DNA of 64,000 nucleotides from Noviherbaspirillum aridicola (GCF_019656455.1 NZ_BPMK01000003.1:273405-337404), one strand, 5' to 3'. Counted from the stretch's first letter, positions 12,265 through 21,600 are shown. A program made the numbers and translations. The notes: generated from the sequence alone by a model not told the origin.

Positions 12265-13074
12265 ATGCATACAATTCTTTTCATTCTGGCGGCGCTGCTC
12301 TACATCGGTTCGGCCCTTCTGCCCAGCGGACAGCGCGCGGCCATCTCCGCCGCCACCGCGCTCGGCTGGCTGCTGCATGGCGGCGCCCTCTGGGCCGACA
12401 TGGTGCAGCCGGGCGCGCTGCGCATCGGCTTCGCGATGGTGCTGTCGGCCACGCTCTGGATCTCGGTCGCGGCCTACTGGCTGGAAAACCGCAATCTCTC
12501 GCTCGACGGGCTGCGCGTGCTGGTGCTGCCATGCGCCGCGCTCGCAGTGATCCTGCCGGCGGCGTTCCCCGGCGCGCTCGTGCCGCTCGAGGGCAAGTCC
12601 TCGCTGTTCCCCTGGCATGTCGCGATCGCCATCCTCGCCTACAGCACGCTGACCATCGCCGCCTTCCACGCGGTGCTGATGGCGCTGCAGGAGTCGCGGC
12701 TGCACGCGCCGGCCGAGGCAGGCCGCCGCGACTGGCTCGCGCTGGCCATCGACCGCCTGCCGGCGCTGCTGACGATGGAAAAACTGCTGTTCCGCCTGAT
12801 CGGCTTCGGCTTCGGCCTGCTGACGCTGACCGTGGTCTCCGGCATCGGCTTTTCGGAGCAGCTGTTCGGCACGCCGTTCAAGCTGGACCACAAGAATGCG
12901 TTCACCATGCTGTCCTGGCTGCTGTTCGGCGCGCTGCTCGCCGGGCGACTGTGGCGCGGCTGGCGCGGCAAGACCGCGCTGCGTTTCACGCTCACCGGTT
13001 TCGCCACCCTGTTGCTGGCCTATGTCGGCAGCCGGTTCGTGCTGGAAGTCGTGCTGCACCGGAGCCTGGCATGA
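12265..13074 (+). CDS. ypjD: CcsA/YpjD-like cytochrome c assembly family membrane protein
   Basis: This 269-residue integral membrane protein has about eight hydrophobic segments. It matches the CcsA/HemX-like family often encoded beside ffh. The WHVAIAILAYSTLTIAAFHA segment and the FKLDHKNAFTMLSWLLFG segment carry histidines in places where heme-handling relatives have them. The exact role is unproven in most bacteria; heme or cytochrome c maturation is inferred from family. It is separated from ffh here by the dctBD pair, and its stop overlaps the next gene's ATG. Confidence 0.82.
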   Translation: MHTILFILAALLYIGSALLPSGQRAAISAATALGWLLHGGALWADMVQPGALRIGFAMVLSATLWISVAAYWLENRNLSLDGLRVLVLPCAALAVILPAAFPGALVPLEGKSSLFPWHVAIAILAYSTLTIAAFHAVLMALQESRLHAPAEAGRRDWLALAIDRLPALLTMEKLLFRLIGFGFGLLTLTVVSGIGFSEQLFGTPFKLDHKNAFTMLSWLLFGALLAGRLWRGWRGKTALRFTLTGFATLLLAYVGSRFVLEVVLHRSLA

Positions 13075-13301
13075 AATACCTGCTCATCGCGCTGCTGGTG
13101 GTGGCGGTGCTGTTCTGGCTGAGCCGGCTGCGCGCCCGCGGTCCGGGTCCGGATCGGCAGGCGCGCCGGCCGGCGCAGGGTGAGCCGATGCTGCAGTGCG
13201 CGCTCTGCGGCGCGCATTTTCCCGAGTCGGAGGCGGTGAATTCGGCATCCGGCAAGGTCTACTGTTCCGAACAGCACCGGCTGCGGCATGAACCCCGCTA
13301 G
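13071..13301 (+). CDS. PP0621-family small membrane-anchored zinc-ribbon protein
   Basis: This 76-residue protein has an N-terminal TM anchor (residues 1-19, MKYLLIALLVVAVLFWLSR). A basic linker follows, then a putative metal site formed by CALC and CSEQH. It matches the PP0621 family commonly found immediately upstream of pilS. No function is established. The ATG overlaps the upstream stop by four bases and its 3' end overlaps pilS by 14 bases, so the three genes are probably co-transcribed. Confidence 0.8.
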   Translation: MKYLLIALLVVAVLFWLSRLRARGPGPDRQARRPAQGEPMLQCALCGAHFPESEAVNSASGKVYCSEQHRLRHEPR

Positions 13302-15033
13302 CTCCGCCGGCGCCGGAGCGGGGCCGGTTCTTCCCCCTCCCGCCACGTCAGACATGCCGCCCGCGCGCACCGACATTCCCCTCAACAGCGATACCCGCGA
13401 GACCTTCTGGCGCACGCTGCAGACCTTCTGCGTCACCCGCATCGTGATCGCCGTCGTGCTGCTGGCCTATGTCGCGTTCAACCAGATCAAGGACGCCCGC
13501 ACCGCGCTGGCCGTGCCCGGCTGGGAAACCTGCCTCGGCTACCTGGCCCTGGCGATCGGCTTCGCCGCGGCGTGTGCCTACCGGCGCCGTCATTTCATGT
13601 GGCAGCTGCTGTCCCAGATCGTGGTCGACCTGGTTGCCATTTCTCTGCTCTACGTCGCCGCCGGCGGCGCCCGCAGCGGCCTGGCCATCCTGTACCTGTT
13701 CCCGCTGGCGGGCGCGGCGATCCTCGCGCCGCTGGTGCTGGCGCTGTTCTTCGTCTCGCTCGTGACCCTGCTGCTGCTGTTCGAGAGCGGATGGCAGCTG
13801 CTGCAGGGCGCGGCCGAAGTATCTCCCTCGCAGGCCGGCCTCTACGGCGCGGCGTTCTTTGCCGCGATCTTCCTGATCAACCGGCTGGCCGCGCGCCTGA
13901 TCAGAGAGGAAGACCTGGCGGCCCGGCGCGGCCAGGACCTGCACCTGCAGGAAGCGGTCAACCAGCTCGTGATCGCCGACATGGACGACGGCGTGCTGGT
14001 GGTGAATGCCGAGGGCCGCGTGGTGGCCGGCAATCCGGCGGCCGAGCGCATGCTCGGGCTGCCGCTCGGCGACCGCTCGGCGCGGCCCGCGTTGCATGCG
14101 TCGCCGGCGCTGGCGCCGATCGCCCAGGCCTTCGACGCCTGGCGCGTGCCGGCCGAACTCGGCGGCGGCACGCAGGGACCCTTCTATATACACATCAAGC
14201 CGGACGAGGGCGCGCAGAGCGCCGCCAGCCTGCGGCAGTATGTCCAGCATCTGAAGCTGCGCTTCGTCAACGTCCAGACCCCCGGGCTTGCCGACCGCCG
14301 CACCGTCGTCTTCCTGCAGGACGTCAGCGAGATCGAGAACCGGGCGCAGCAGCTGAAGCTGGCCTCGATGGGGCGCCTCACCGCCAGCATCGCGCATGAA
14401 GTGCGCAATCCGCTGTCGGCGATTTCCCACGCGACCTCGCTGCTGGCCGAGGACATCGTCGCCGGGCCGCAGGCGCGCCTGCTGCGCATCGTCTCCGACA
14501 ATGCCGACCGGCTGAACCGGATGATCGAGGATATCCTGAAGCTGTCGCGCAAGGCGCAGGCGCACGGCGAACCGATCATGCTGGCGGGCTGGCTGCCCGA
14601 CCTGCTCGCGGAATTCCGCGAAGTCCACAAGCTCGATCCCCAGCGCATTCATCTCGGGCCGATGCACGCCTATCAGGTGCGCTTCGATCCGATGCATCTG
14701 CGCGAGGTGCTGGTCAACCTGCTCACCAATGCGCTGCGCTATGCCAGCCAGCGCCCGGGCAGCATCCGGGTGCACGCGCTGGCGCCGCAGCCGGGCCGGC
14801 TGGAACTGCATGTGCAGGACGACGGCTCGCCCATCTCGCCGGAAGTGCGGGCGCATCTGTTCGAGCCCTTCTACACCACGTCCAGCCGCGGCACCGGACT
14901 CGGCCTCTACGTCGCCCGCGAGTTGTGCCTGAATAACGGCGCGATGCTCGACTACGAGTACCGGGCGGGCGGCGATATCCAGCCGGGCGGCCGTTTCGTC
15001 ATTACCTTCGGCGCCTCCGGCGCCGGCGCCTGA
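13288..15033 (+). CDS. pilS: Sensor histidine kinase PilS
   Basis: This 581-residue kinase controls type IV pilin transcription. A disordered start precedes about six TM helices (roughly 48-205), the region through which PilS of Pseudomonas senses pilin in the membrane. A PAS domain covers about 225-340. The DHp motif is SIAHEVRNPLSAISHATSLL with His370, followed by an ATPase domain with NLLTNALRYA and GTGLGLYVAREL. It is followed 16 bases later by pilR and overlaps the small zinc-ribbon gene at its 5' end. Confidence 0.93.
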   Translation: MNPASSAGAGAGPVLPPPATSDMPPARTDIPLNSDTRETFWRTLQTFCVTRIVIAVVLLAYVAFNQIKDARTALAVPGWETCLGYLALAIGFAAACAYRRRHFMWQLLSQIVVDLVAISLLYVAAGGARSGLAILYLFPLAGAAILAPLVLALFFVSLVTLLLLFESGWQLLQGAAEVSPSQAGLYGAAFFAAIFLINRLAARLIREEDLAARRGQDLHLQEAVNQLVIADMDDGVLVVNAEGRVVAGNPAAERMLGLPLGDRSARPALHASPALAPIAQAFDAWRVPAELGGGTQGPFYIHIKPDEGAQSAASLRQYVQHLKLRFVNVQTPGLADRRTVVFLQDVSEIENRAQQLKLASMGRLTASIAHEVRNPLSAISHATSLLAEDIVAGPQARLLRIVSDNADRLNRMIEDILKLSRKAQAHGEPIMLAGWLPDLLAEFREVHKLDPQRIHLGPMHAYQVRFDPMHLREVLVNLLTNALRYASQRPGSIRVHALAPQPGRLELHVQDDGSPISPEVRAHLFEPFYTTSSRGTGLGLYVARELCLNNGAMLDYEYRAGGDIQPGGRFVITFGASGAGA

Positions 15034-15049
15034 TCAAAGAACTGTCATC

Positions 15050-16516
15050 ATGCCTGCTCCCCGTATCCTGGTTGTCGACGACGAAGCCGACCTGCGCGAA
15101 CTGCTCGAAATCACGCTGGTGCGCATGGGCCTGGACGTCGACGCCGCCGAATGCCTCGACACCGCGCGCCATCTTCTCGGCCGGCACGACTACGCGCTGG
15201 TCCTGACCGACATGCGCCTGCCCGACGGCTCCGGCATCGAGCTCGTGCGCGAAGTCAGCGGCGCGCACTGCACCCCGATCGCCGTCATCACCGCCTTCGG
15301 CAGCACCGACAATGCGGTGGCCGCGCTCAAGGCCGGCGCCTTCGACTATCTGTCCAAGCCGGTCGGCCTCGACCAGCTGCGGCTGCTGGTGCAGTCGGCG
15401 CTGCGCATGCAGCCCGGCGCCGTCGCCGACGCGAGGACCGAGCGCGCGCCGGCGTCGCGCCTGATCGGCGAATCGGCGGTCATGCGCGATCTGCGCGCGC
15501 AGATCCAGCGGCTGGCACGCAGCATGGCGCCGGTCGCCATCACGGGCGAGTCCGGCAGCGGCAAGGAGCTGGCCGCGCGCGACATTCATGCCCACAGCGC
15601 GCGCGCGGACAAGCCCTTTGTTGCCGTCAACTGCGGCGCGATTCCCGAGGCGCTGATGGAGGCGGAATTCTTCGGCTATCGCAAGGGCGCTTTCACCGGC
15701 GCGGCCGACGACCGCGACGGGTTCTTCCAGGCGGCCAACGGCGGCACCCTGATGCTCGACGAGGTCGCCGACCTGCCGCTGCCCATGCAGGTCAAGCTGT
15801 TGCGCGCCATACAGGAACGCCGGGTGCGCAAGGTCGGCGCCACCGTCGAGGAGCCGGTGGACGTGCGCATCGTCAGCGCCACCCACCAGGACCTGGCGCA
15901 ATGCGTCGAGCAGGGGCGTTTCCGGCAAGACCTCTATTACCGCCTCAACGTGATCGAGCTGCGCCTGCCGCCGCTGCGCGAGCGGCGGGAAGACGTCGCG
16001 CTGCTGGCCGAGACGCTGCTCGCGCGCCTGTCGCCGGCCGGCCAGACGGCGCGGCTGTCGGCGGCGGCGCTCGATGCCCTGTGCGGCTATGCCTTCCCCG
16101 GCAACGTGCGCGAACTCGAAAACATCCTCGAACGCGCGCTCGCATTCGCCAACGACGGCATCATCGAACCGGCGGACCTGGCGCTGAAGGCCGCATTCGT
16201 TCCGGCCGCGTCCACGCCGTCGCCCGCGCCCACACCTGCGCCCGCCGCCATCGCCGCGGCCGCTGCCACCGCCCCGGGCACGGCGGCGGCACCGGCGACT
16301 GCCGAACCGGCCGTCGCGCAGTCATCGGCGGCGCCGGCCGACGCCGAGCTGCCGGCTTCCCTGCCGGATCATCTCGATCAGGTCGAGCGCGAGATCATAC
16401 TGCGCGCGCTCGCGCGCACCCGCTTCAACCGGACCCAGGCCGCCGAACTGCTCGGCATCAGCTTCCGCCAGCTGCGCTACCGGATGCAGCGTCTGTCCAT
16501 ACACGAACCGGAATGA
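15050..16516 (+). CDS. pilR: Sigma-54-dependent response regulator PilR
   Basis: This 488-residue activator, in Pseudomonas and relatives, turns on pilA from a sigma-54 promoter. The receiver domain has Asp54 (LTDMRLPDG). The AAA+ domain has GESGSGKE, the consensus sigma-54 loop GAFTGA (213-218) and LMLDEVADLP. A long Ala/Pro-rich linker (about residues 384-440) separates it from the Fis-type helix-turn-helix (NRTQAAELLGISFRQLRYRM). The stop overlaps the ampD ATG. Homology and pairing with pilS make the call firm; pilA itself is not in the window. Confidence 0.94.
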   Translation: MPAPRILVVDDEADLRELLEITLVRMGLDVDAAECLDTARHLLGRHDYALVLTDMRLPDGSGIELVREVSGAHCTPIAVITAFGSTDNAVAALKAGAFDYLSKPVGLDQLRLLVQSALRMQPGAVADARTERAPASRLIGESAVMRDLRAQIQRLARSMAPVAITGESGSGKELAARDIHAHSARADKPFVAVNCGAIPEALMEAEFFGYRKGAFTGAADDRDGFFQAANGGTLMLDEVADLPLPMQVKLLRAIQERRVRKVGATVEEPVDVRIVSATHQDLAQCVEQGRFRQDLYYRLNVIELRLPPLRERREDVALLAETLLARLSPAGQTARLSAAALDALCGYAFPGNVRELENILERALAFANDGIIEPADLALKAAFVPAASTPSPAPTPAPAAIAAAAATAPGTAAAPATAEPAVAQSSAAPADAELPASLPDHLDQVEREIILRALARTRFNRTQAAELLGISFRQLRYRMQRLSIHEPE

Positions 16517-17097
16517 TGAAACGATTTGCGATCGGCGCGGACGGCTGGGCCGACGGCGTCACCCGTCTCGACTCGCCCAACTTCGATGCGCGCGCCGAAG
16601 GCACCGCGATCGACCTGCTGGTCATCCACAACATCAGCCTGCCGCCCGGCCAGTTCGGCGGATCGTATGTGGGCGACCTGTTCCTGAACTGCCTCGACTG
16701 CGACGCGCATCCGTATTTCGACCAGCTGCGCACGCTGCGCGTCTCCGCCCACTTCCTCATCCGTCGCGACGGCGAGGTCATGCAGTTCGTCGCGGCCGGC
16801 AACCGCGCCTGGCATGCGGGATTGTCCAGCTTCCGCGGACGCGAACGCTGCAATGACTTCTCGATCGGCATCGAGCTCGAAGGCACCGACTTCGAAGCCT
16901 TCGAGGACGCGCAGTATGCCGCGCTGGCCGATCTCACCGCGGCGCTCCTCGAGCGCTACCCCCTGACTGCAGTCACAGGGCATGAACACATCGCCCCCGG
17001 CCGCAAGACCGACCCCGGTCCGCACTTCGACTGGGCCCGTTATCGCAAGTCCTTGATTCGCAAAGACGGCGCCGAGCCGCTCGATTTTCCTTCCTGA
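16513..17097 (+). CDS. ampD: 1,6-anhydro-N-acetylmuramyl-L-alanine amidase AmpD
   Basis: This 194-residue cytoplasmic zinc amidase recycles anhydro-muropeptides and indirectly controls AmpR-dependent beta-lactamases. It contains LLVIHNISLPPGQFGG, with the first zinc histidine. Further on are AWHAGLSSFRGRERCNDFSI, and TGHEHIAPGRKTDPGPHFDW with the remaining histidine and aspartate ligands. Two tandem ATGs (16513 and 16516) are possible starts; the first gives an ATGA overlap with pilR. No signal peptide is present, as expected for AmpD. Confidence 0.95.
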   Translation: MMKRFAIGADGWADGVTRLDSPNFDARAEGTAIDLLVIHNISLPPGQFGGSYVGDLFLNCLDCDAHPYFDQLRTLRVSAHFLIRRDGEVMQFVAAGNRAWHAGLSSFRGRERCNDFSIGIELEGTDFEAFEDAQYAALADLTAALLERYPLTAVTGHEHIAPGRKTDPGPHFDWARYRKSLIRKDGAEPLDFPS

Positions 17098-17159
17098 ACG
17101 CGGGAAAAAGTCAACCCGCAAAACGCCTTTCCGCGTCCCCGGGGCGATAAAAAAAGATA

Positions 17160-17188
17160 TTGCGTGACTGCTCATCGGGCACTAGAAT
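17160..17188 (+). promoter_or_regulatory. Candidate sigma-70 promoter of nrdAB
   Basis: TTGCGT (17160-17165) is followed by a 17-base spacer and TAGAAT (17183-17188), five of six matches to the -10 consensus. The -10 lies inside the first NrdR-type box, which would let repressor binding block polymerase. The -35 is weak (three of six). Confidence 0.55.
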
Positions 17189-17192
17189 TAGT
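17181..17192 (+). promoter_or_regulatory. NrdR box 1 (upstream, degenerate)
   Basis: ACTAGAATTAGT keeps the outer ACTA/TAGT symmetry of the NrdR box but not the central TATA. Its centre is 31 bases upstream of the centre of the perfect downstream box, about three helical turns. This matches the paired, helically phased arrangement known for NrdR sites. It overlaps the candidate -10 element. Confidence 0.65.
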
Positions 17193-17206
17193 CCCAATCG
17201 TGACCC

Positions 17207-17228
17207 GTACCACTATATATAGTGGTAC
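17207..17228 (+). promoter_or_regulatory. NrdR box 2 (22-bp perfect palindrome)
   Basis: A perfect 22-bp palindrome spans these bases, with core CCACTATATATAGTGG. The core closely matches the known NrdR-box consensus (ACACTATATATAGTGT type). NrdR is the zinc-ribbon/ATP-cone repressor of ribonucleotide reductase operons, and the next gene is nrdA. The nrdR gene itself is not in this window. Confidence 0.85.
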
Positions 17229-17434
17229 AGCGATCCCCGAAAATGGGCTGTTCAGAAGCGCCTCGATCAGAGACGCAGTGGGCGAGCATGAACAGCTCTC
17301 CCTTTCGCAATCCATTTCATGCGGCACTCGCCGCGGGGGCGGATTTGCATGATCGTCATGAACGCTGGCGGCGGCCGCCGTTCCAATCAATAACCATCTG
17401 CAGCGCACGCTGTCGAGATACATCAGGAGGCGAG

Positions 17435-20344
17435 ATGCACTCAACGCAAGAACTTTCCATCAACAACACCGCAGGGCTGGTCCCTCCCCAGGCTGACATC
17501 GCTTCGGCCGGCAGCACCGCGAACCTCAACGTCAGCCTCGGCGACTACAAGATCATCCGCCGCAACGGCGCGGTCGTCGGCTTCGAGCCGTCGAAGATTT
17601 CGATCGCCATGACCAAGGCTTTCCTCGCCGTCAACGGCGGGCAGGGCGCGGCGTCGGCACGCGTGCGCGAACTCGTCGAGCAGCTCACCGCCGGCGTCGT
17701 GACCGCGCTGGTGCGCCGCCAGCCCGCAGGCGGCACTTTCCACATCGAAGACGTGCAGGACCAGGTCGAGCTGGCGCTGATGCGTTCCGGCGAACACGAT
17801 GTCGCCCGCGCCTACGTGCTGTACCGCGCCAAGCGCATGGAAGAGCGCGCGCAGCAGCAGGCCGCCAGCCCCTCCGATGCGCCGCAGCTGCACGTGGTGG
17901 AAGATGGCCGCAGCCGTCCGCTCGACATCAATGAAGTGCGCGCGCTGATCAAGGCCGCCTGCACCGGCCTGGAAAAGCATGTCGATGCCGAAGCGATCCT
18001 GGCCGAGAGCGTCAAGAACCTGTACGACGGCGTGCCGGTCGAGGAACTGCACAAGTCGGTGATCCTGGCCGCCCGCGCACTGATGGAAAAGGACCCTGCG
18101 TACAGCAAGGTCACCGCGCGCCTGCTGATGCATACCGTCCGCAAGGAAGTGTTCGGCCAGGAAGTCGCCCAGGCCGACGCCGCCGCACACTATATAGAGT
18201 ACTTCCCGAAATTCATCAAAAAGGGCATCGACGCCGACCTGCTCGATCCCAAGCTCGCCCAGTTCGACCTGAATAAGCTGGCCGAGGCGCTCAAGCCCGA
18301 GCGCGACCTGCAGTTCGGCTACCTCGGCCTGCAGACCCTGTACGACCGCTACTTCCTGCACATCCAGGGCACCCGCATCGAGATGCCCCAGGCCTTCTAC
18401 ATGCGCGTGGCGATGGGCCTGGCACTCAACGAGATCAACCGCGAAGCCCGCGCCATCGAGTTCTACGACCTGCTGTCCTCGTTCGACTTCATGAGCTCGA
18501 CGCCGACGTTGTTCAACTCCGGCACCCAGCGCTCGCAGCTGTCGTCCTGCTACCTGACCACGGTCTCCGACGACCTGGAAGGCATCTACGAAGCGATCAA
18601 GGAAAACGCGCTGCTGGCCAAGTTCGCCGGCGGCCTCGGCAACGACTGGACCCCGGTGCGCGCGCTCGGCGCCCACATCAAGGGCACCAACGGCAAGTCG
18701 CAGGGCGTGGTCCCGTTCCTGAAGGTGGTCAACGACACCGCCGTCGCGGTCAACCAGGGCGGCAAGCGCAAGGGCGCCGTCTGTGCCTACCTGGAAACCT
18801 GGCACATGGACATCGAGGAATTCCTCGACCTGCGCAAGAACACCGGCGACGACCGCCGCCGCACCCACGACATGAACACCGCGAACTGGATTCCCGACCT
18901 GTTCATGAAGCGCGTGATGGAAAAGGGCGAGTGGACCCTGTTCTCGCCGTCCGACGTGCCCGACCTGCACGACAAGTTCGGCCGCGCCTTCGAGGAAGCC
19001 TATACCGGCTATGAAGCCAAGGCCGCCCGCGGCGAGCTCAAGCTGTTCAAGAAGGTGCAGGCGCTCGACCTGTGGCGCAAGATGCTGTCGATGCTGTTCG
19101 AGACCGGCCATCCCTGGATCACCTTCAAGGATCCGTGCAACATCCGTTCCCCGCAGCAGCACGTCGGCGTCGTCCACAGCTCCAACCTGTGCACCGAGAT
19201 CACGCTCAACACCAACGACTCGGAGATCGCGGTCTGCAACCTGGGTTCGGTCAACCTGCCGGCGCACATGAAGGACGGCAAACTCGACCATGCCAAGCTG
19301 CAGAAGACCATCCGCACCGCGATGCGCATGCTCGACAACGTGATCGACATCAACTACTACGCGGTGAAGAAGGCGCGCGATTCCAACCTGCGCCATCGTC
19401 CGGTCGGCATGGGCATCATGGGCTTCCAGGACTGCCTGCACATGATGCGGGTGCCGTACGCATCGATGGACGCGGTGGAGTTCGCCGACCGTTCGATGGA
19501 AGCCGTCTGCTACTACGCCTACTGGGCCTCGACCGAGCTGGCAGAAGAGCGCGGCCGCTACAGCTCCTACCCGGGCTCCCTGTGGGACCGCGGCATCCTG
19601 CCCCAGGACTCGCTCAGGCTGCTGGCCGAGGAACGCGGCGGCTATCTCGAGGTCGACACCTCGGAGTCGATGGACTGGAGCGCCCTGCGCGCACGCATCA
19701 AAGAGCACGGCATGCGCAACTCGAACTGCGTGGCGATCGCGCCGACCGCGACGATCTCCAACATCATCGACGTCTCCGCCTGCATCGAGCCGACCTATCA
19801 GAACCTGTATGTGAAGTCGAACCTGTCGGGCGAGTTTACGGAGATTAACGAGTACCTCGTACGCGACCTCAAGGCGCGCGGACTGTGGGACGAGGTGATG
19901 GTCGCCGACCTGAAGTACTTCGACGGCAGCCTGGCCAAGATCGACCGCATCCCGCAGGACCTGCGCGAGATCTACGCCACCGCCTTCGAGGTCGACCCCA
20001 AGTGGCTGGTGGAGGCCGCCTCCCGCCGCCAGAAGTGGATCGACCAGGCGCAGTCGCTCAATATTTATATGGCGGGCGCCTCGGGCAAGAAGCTCGACGA
20101 GACCTACAAGCTGGCATGGCTGCGCGGTCTGAAGACCACCTACTACCTGCGCACCATCGGCGCGACCCATGCGGAGAAGTCGACCACCAAGGCCGGCGCG
20201 CTCAACGCGGTGTCCGCCAACATGGCACCGGCGGCTGCCGCCGCCGCGCCGGCAGCGACGGTCCCGGCCGACGAGCTCGCAGGTCCGGCCTGCATGCTGC
20301 GTCCCGGCGATCCCGGCTTTGAAGAATGCGAAGCCTGCCAGTAA
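17435..20344 (+). CDS. nrdA: Class Ia ribonucleoside-diphosphate reductase, alpha subunit
   Basis: This 969-residue catalytic subunit reduces ribonucleotides to deoxyribonucleotides. An N-terminal ATP-cone (about residues 38-130, KIIRRNGAVVGFEPSKISIA) gives allosteric control. A second, degenerate ATP-cone-like stretch (about 150-240) precedes the barrel. Active-site cysteines include Cys372 (SSCYL) and Cys586 in NLCTE, and the redox pair CEAC lies at the extreme C-terminus (965 and 968). The ATG at 17435 follows AGGAGG. It is paired with nrdB 86 bases downstream. Confidence 0.97.
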   Translation: MHSTQELSINNTAGLVPPQADIASAGSTANLNVSLGDYKIIRRNGAVVGFEPSKISIAMTKAFLAVNGGQGAASARVRELVEQLTAGVVTALVRRQPAGGTFHIEDVQDQVELALMRSGEHDVARAYVLYRAKRMEERAQQQAASPSDAPQLHVVEDGRSRPLDINEVRALIKAACTGLEKHVDAEAILAESVKNLYDGVPVEELHKSVILAARALMEKDPAYSKVTARLLMHTVRKEVFGQEVAQADAAAHYIEYFPKFIKKGIDADLLDPKLAQFDLNKLAEALKPERDLQFGYLGLQTLYDRYFLHIQGTRIEMPQAFYMRVAMGLALNEINREARAIEFYDLLSSFDFMSSTPTLFNSGTQRSQLSSCYLTTVSDDLEGIYEAIKENALLAKFAGGLGNDWTPVRALGAHIKGTNGKSQGVVPFLKVVNDTAVAVNQGGKRKGAVCAYLETWHMDIEEFLDLRKNTGDDRRRTHDMNTANWIPDLFMKRVMEKGEWTLFSPSDVPDLHDKFGRAFEEAYTGYEAKAARGELKLFKKVQALDLWRKMLSMLFETGHPWITFKDPCNIRSPQQHVGVVHSSNLCTEITLNTNDSEIAVCNLGSVNLPAHMKDGKLDHAKLQKTIRTAMRMLDNVIDINYYAVKKARDSNLRHRPVGMGIMGFQDCLHMMRVPYASMDAVEFADRSMEAVCYYAYWASTELAEERGRYSSYPGSLWDRGILPQDSLRLLAEERGGYLEVDTSESMDWSALRARIKEHGMRNSNCVAIAPTATISNIIDVSACIEPTYQNLYVKSNLSGEFTEINEYLVRDLKARGLWDEVMVADLKYFDGSLAKIDRIPQDLREIYATAFEVDPKWLVEAASRRQKWIDQAQSLNIYMAGASGKKLDETYKLAWLRGLKTTYYLRTIGATHAEKSTTKAGALNAVSANMAPAAAAAAPAATVPADELAGPACMLRPGDPGFEECEACQ

Positions 20345-20430
20345 GATGAACCGATGGGCCGGCGCCGCGCGGCAACGCGAGGCGCCGGCATGCTCCGTCA
20401 CATGACAAATACCTGTAAGGAAGATTGAAT

Positions 20431-21600
20431 ATGCTTAGTTGGGATGACGAAGTCGCTCCTGCCGCCCGGCCCGCGCCCGTTCCGCAGCCGGCCACGCCCC
20501 CGGCGCAAGTGAATGCGCAGCTGACCAATACCGCGCTCAACCCGGCGCTGGTCTCGCAGGGCAGCGTCGCCAGCGCCGACACCCGCCGCGTCAATGTCGC
20601 CGACAAGCGCATCATCAACGGCCAGACCGACGTCAACCAGCTGGTCCCGTTCAAGTACAAGTGGGCCTGGGACAAGTACCTGGCCGGCTGCGCGAATCAC
20701 TGGATGCCGCAGGAAATCAACATGCAGCGCGACATCGAGCTCTGGAAGAATCCGAACGGCCTGACCGAGGACGAGCGCCGCATCATCAAGCGCAACCTCG
20801 GCTTCTTCGTGACCGCCGACTCGCTGGCCGCCAACAACATCGTGCTCGGCACCTACCGCCACATCACCGCGCCCGAGTGCCGCCAGTACCTGCTGCGCCA
20901 GGCCTTCGAAGAAGCGATCCACACGCATGCCTATCAGTACATCGTGGAGTCGCTCGGCCTCGACGAGGGCGAGATCTTCAACGCCTATCACGAGGTCGCC
21001 TCGATCCGCGACAAGGATGAATTCCTGATCCCGTTCATCGATGTGCTGACCAACCCCGAGTTCAAGACCGGCACCGTCGAAGCCGACCAGACGCTGCTGC
21101 GTTCGCTGATCGTGTTCGCCTGCCTGATGGAGGGTCTGTTCTTCTACGTGGGCTTCACGCAGATCCTCGCGCTCGGCCGTCAGAACAAGATGATGGGCGC
21201 GGCTGAGCAGTATCAATACATCCTGCGCGATGAGTCGATGCACTGCAATTTCGGGATCGACCTCATCAACACAATCAAGCTCGAGAATCCGCATCTGTGG
21301 ACCGCCGACTTCCGCGAAGAGATTAAATCGTTGTTTTTGCGGGCCGTGGAGTTGGAATATCGCTACGCAGAGGATACAATGCCGCGTGGAGTGCTCGGCT
21401 TGAATGCGCCAATGTTCAAAGGGTACTTGCGATTCATAGCGAATCGCCGCGCACAGCAGATCGGTCTCGATCCGATGTTCCCGCAGGAAGAGAATCCCTT
21501 CCCCTGGATGAGCGAGATGATCGATCTGAAGAAGGAGCGCAACTTCTTCGAGACGCGTGTGATCGAATACCAGACCGGCGGCGCGCTGAACTGGGAATAA
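20431..21600 (+). CDS. nrdB: Class Ia ribonucleoside-diphosphate reductase, beta subunit
   Basis: This 389-residue subunit carries the diiron-tyrosyl radical cofactor. Candidate metal ligands are the Asp in TADSLAANN, Glu and His in EEAIHTH, the Glu in LMEGLFF and Glu and His in DESMH. The tyrosine four residues after the histidine of IHTHAY is in the position of the radical tyrosine. A Pro/Ala-rich N-terminus (residues 8-40) is non-conserved. The ATG at 20431 follows AAGGAAG. Codon use changes sharply in about 21325-21460 (see findings). Confidence 0.96.
   Translation: MLSWDDEVAPAARPAPVPQPATPPAQVNAQLTNTALNPALVSQGSVASADTRRVNVADKRIINGQTDVNQLVPFKYKWAWDKYLAGCANHWMPQEINMQRDIELWKNPNGLTEDERRIIKRNLGFFVTADSLAANNIVLGTYRHITAPECRQYLLRQAFEEAIHTHAYQYIVESLGLDEGEIFNAYHEVASIRDKDEFLIPFIDVLTNPEFKTGTVEADQTLLRSLIVFACLMEGLFFYVGFTQILALGRQNKMMGAAEQYQYILRDESMHCNFGIDLINTIKLENPHLWTADFREEIKSLFLRAVELEYRYAEDTMPRGVLGLNAPMFKGYLRFIANRRAQQIGLDPMFPQEENPFPWMSEMIDLKKERNFFETRVIEYQTGGALNWE

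Larger units (their letters stand above)
17098..17434 (+). other. 337-bp ampD-nrdA intergenic region with promoter, two NrdR boxes and long leader
   Basis: This stretch has no gene. It holds a promoter candidate and two NrdR-type boxes at about 17160-17228, followed by a leader of about 200 bases before the nrdA ATG. Within the leader GAAC, GGCGG, CCGCC and GTTC (about 17360-17383) can form a hairpin with a 3-base bulge some 50 bases before the ribosome-binding site. AGGAGG at 17425-17430 is the nrdA Shine-Dalgarno, four bases from the ATG. Confidence 0.6.

Noticed and set aside
17441..20401. Very long open frame on the minus strand opposite nrdA
   Set aside because: GC-rich genes leave long antisense frames; its composition (R/A/V/L-rich) has no recognisable domain and it is fully explained by nrdA.
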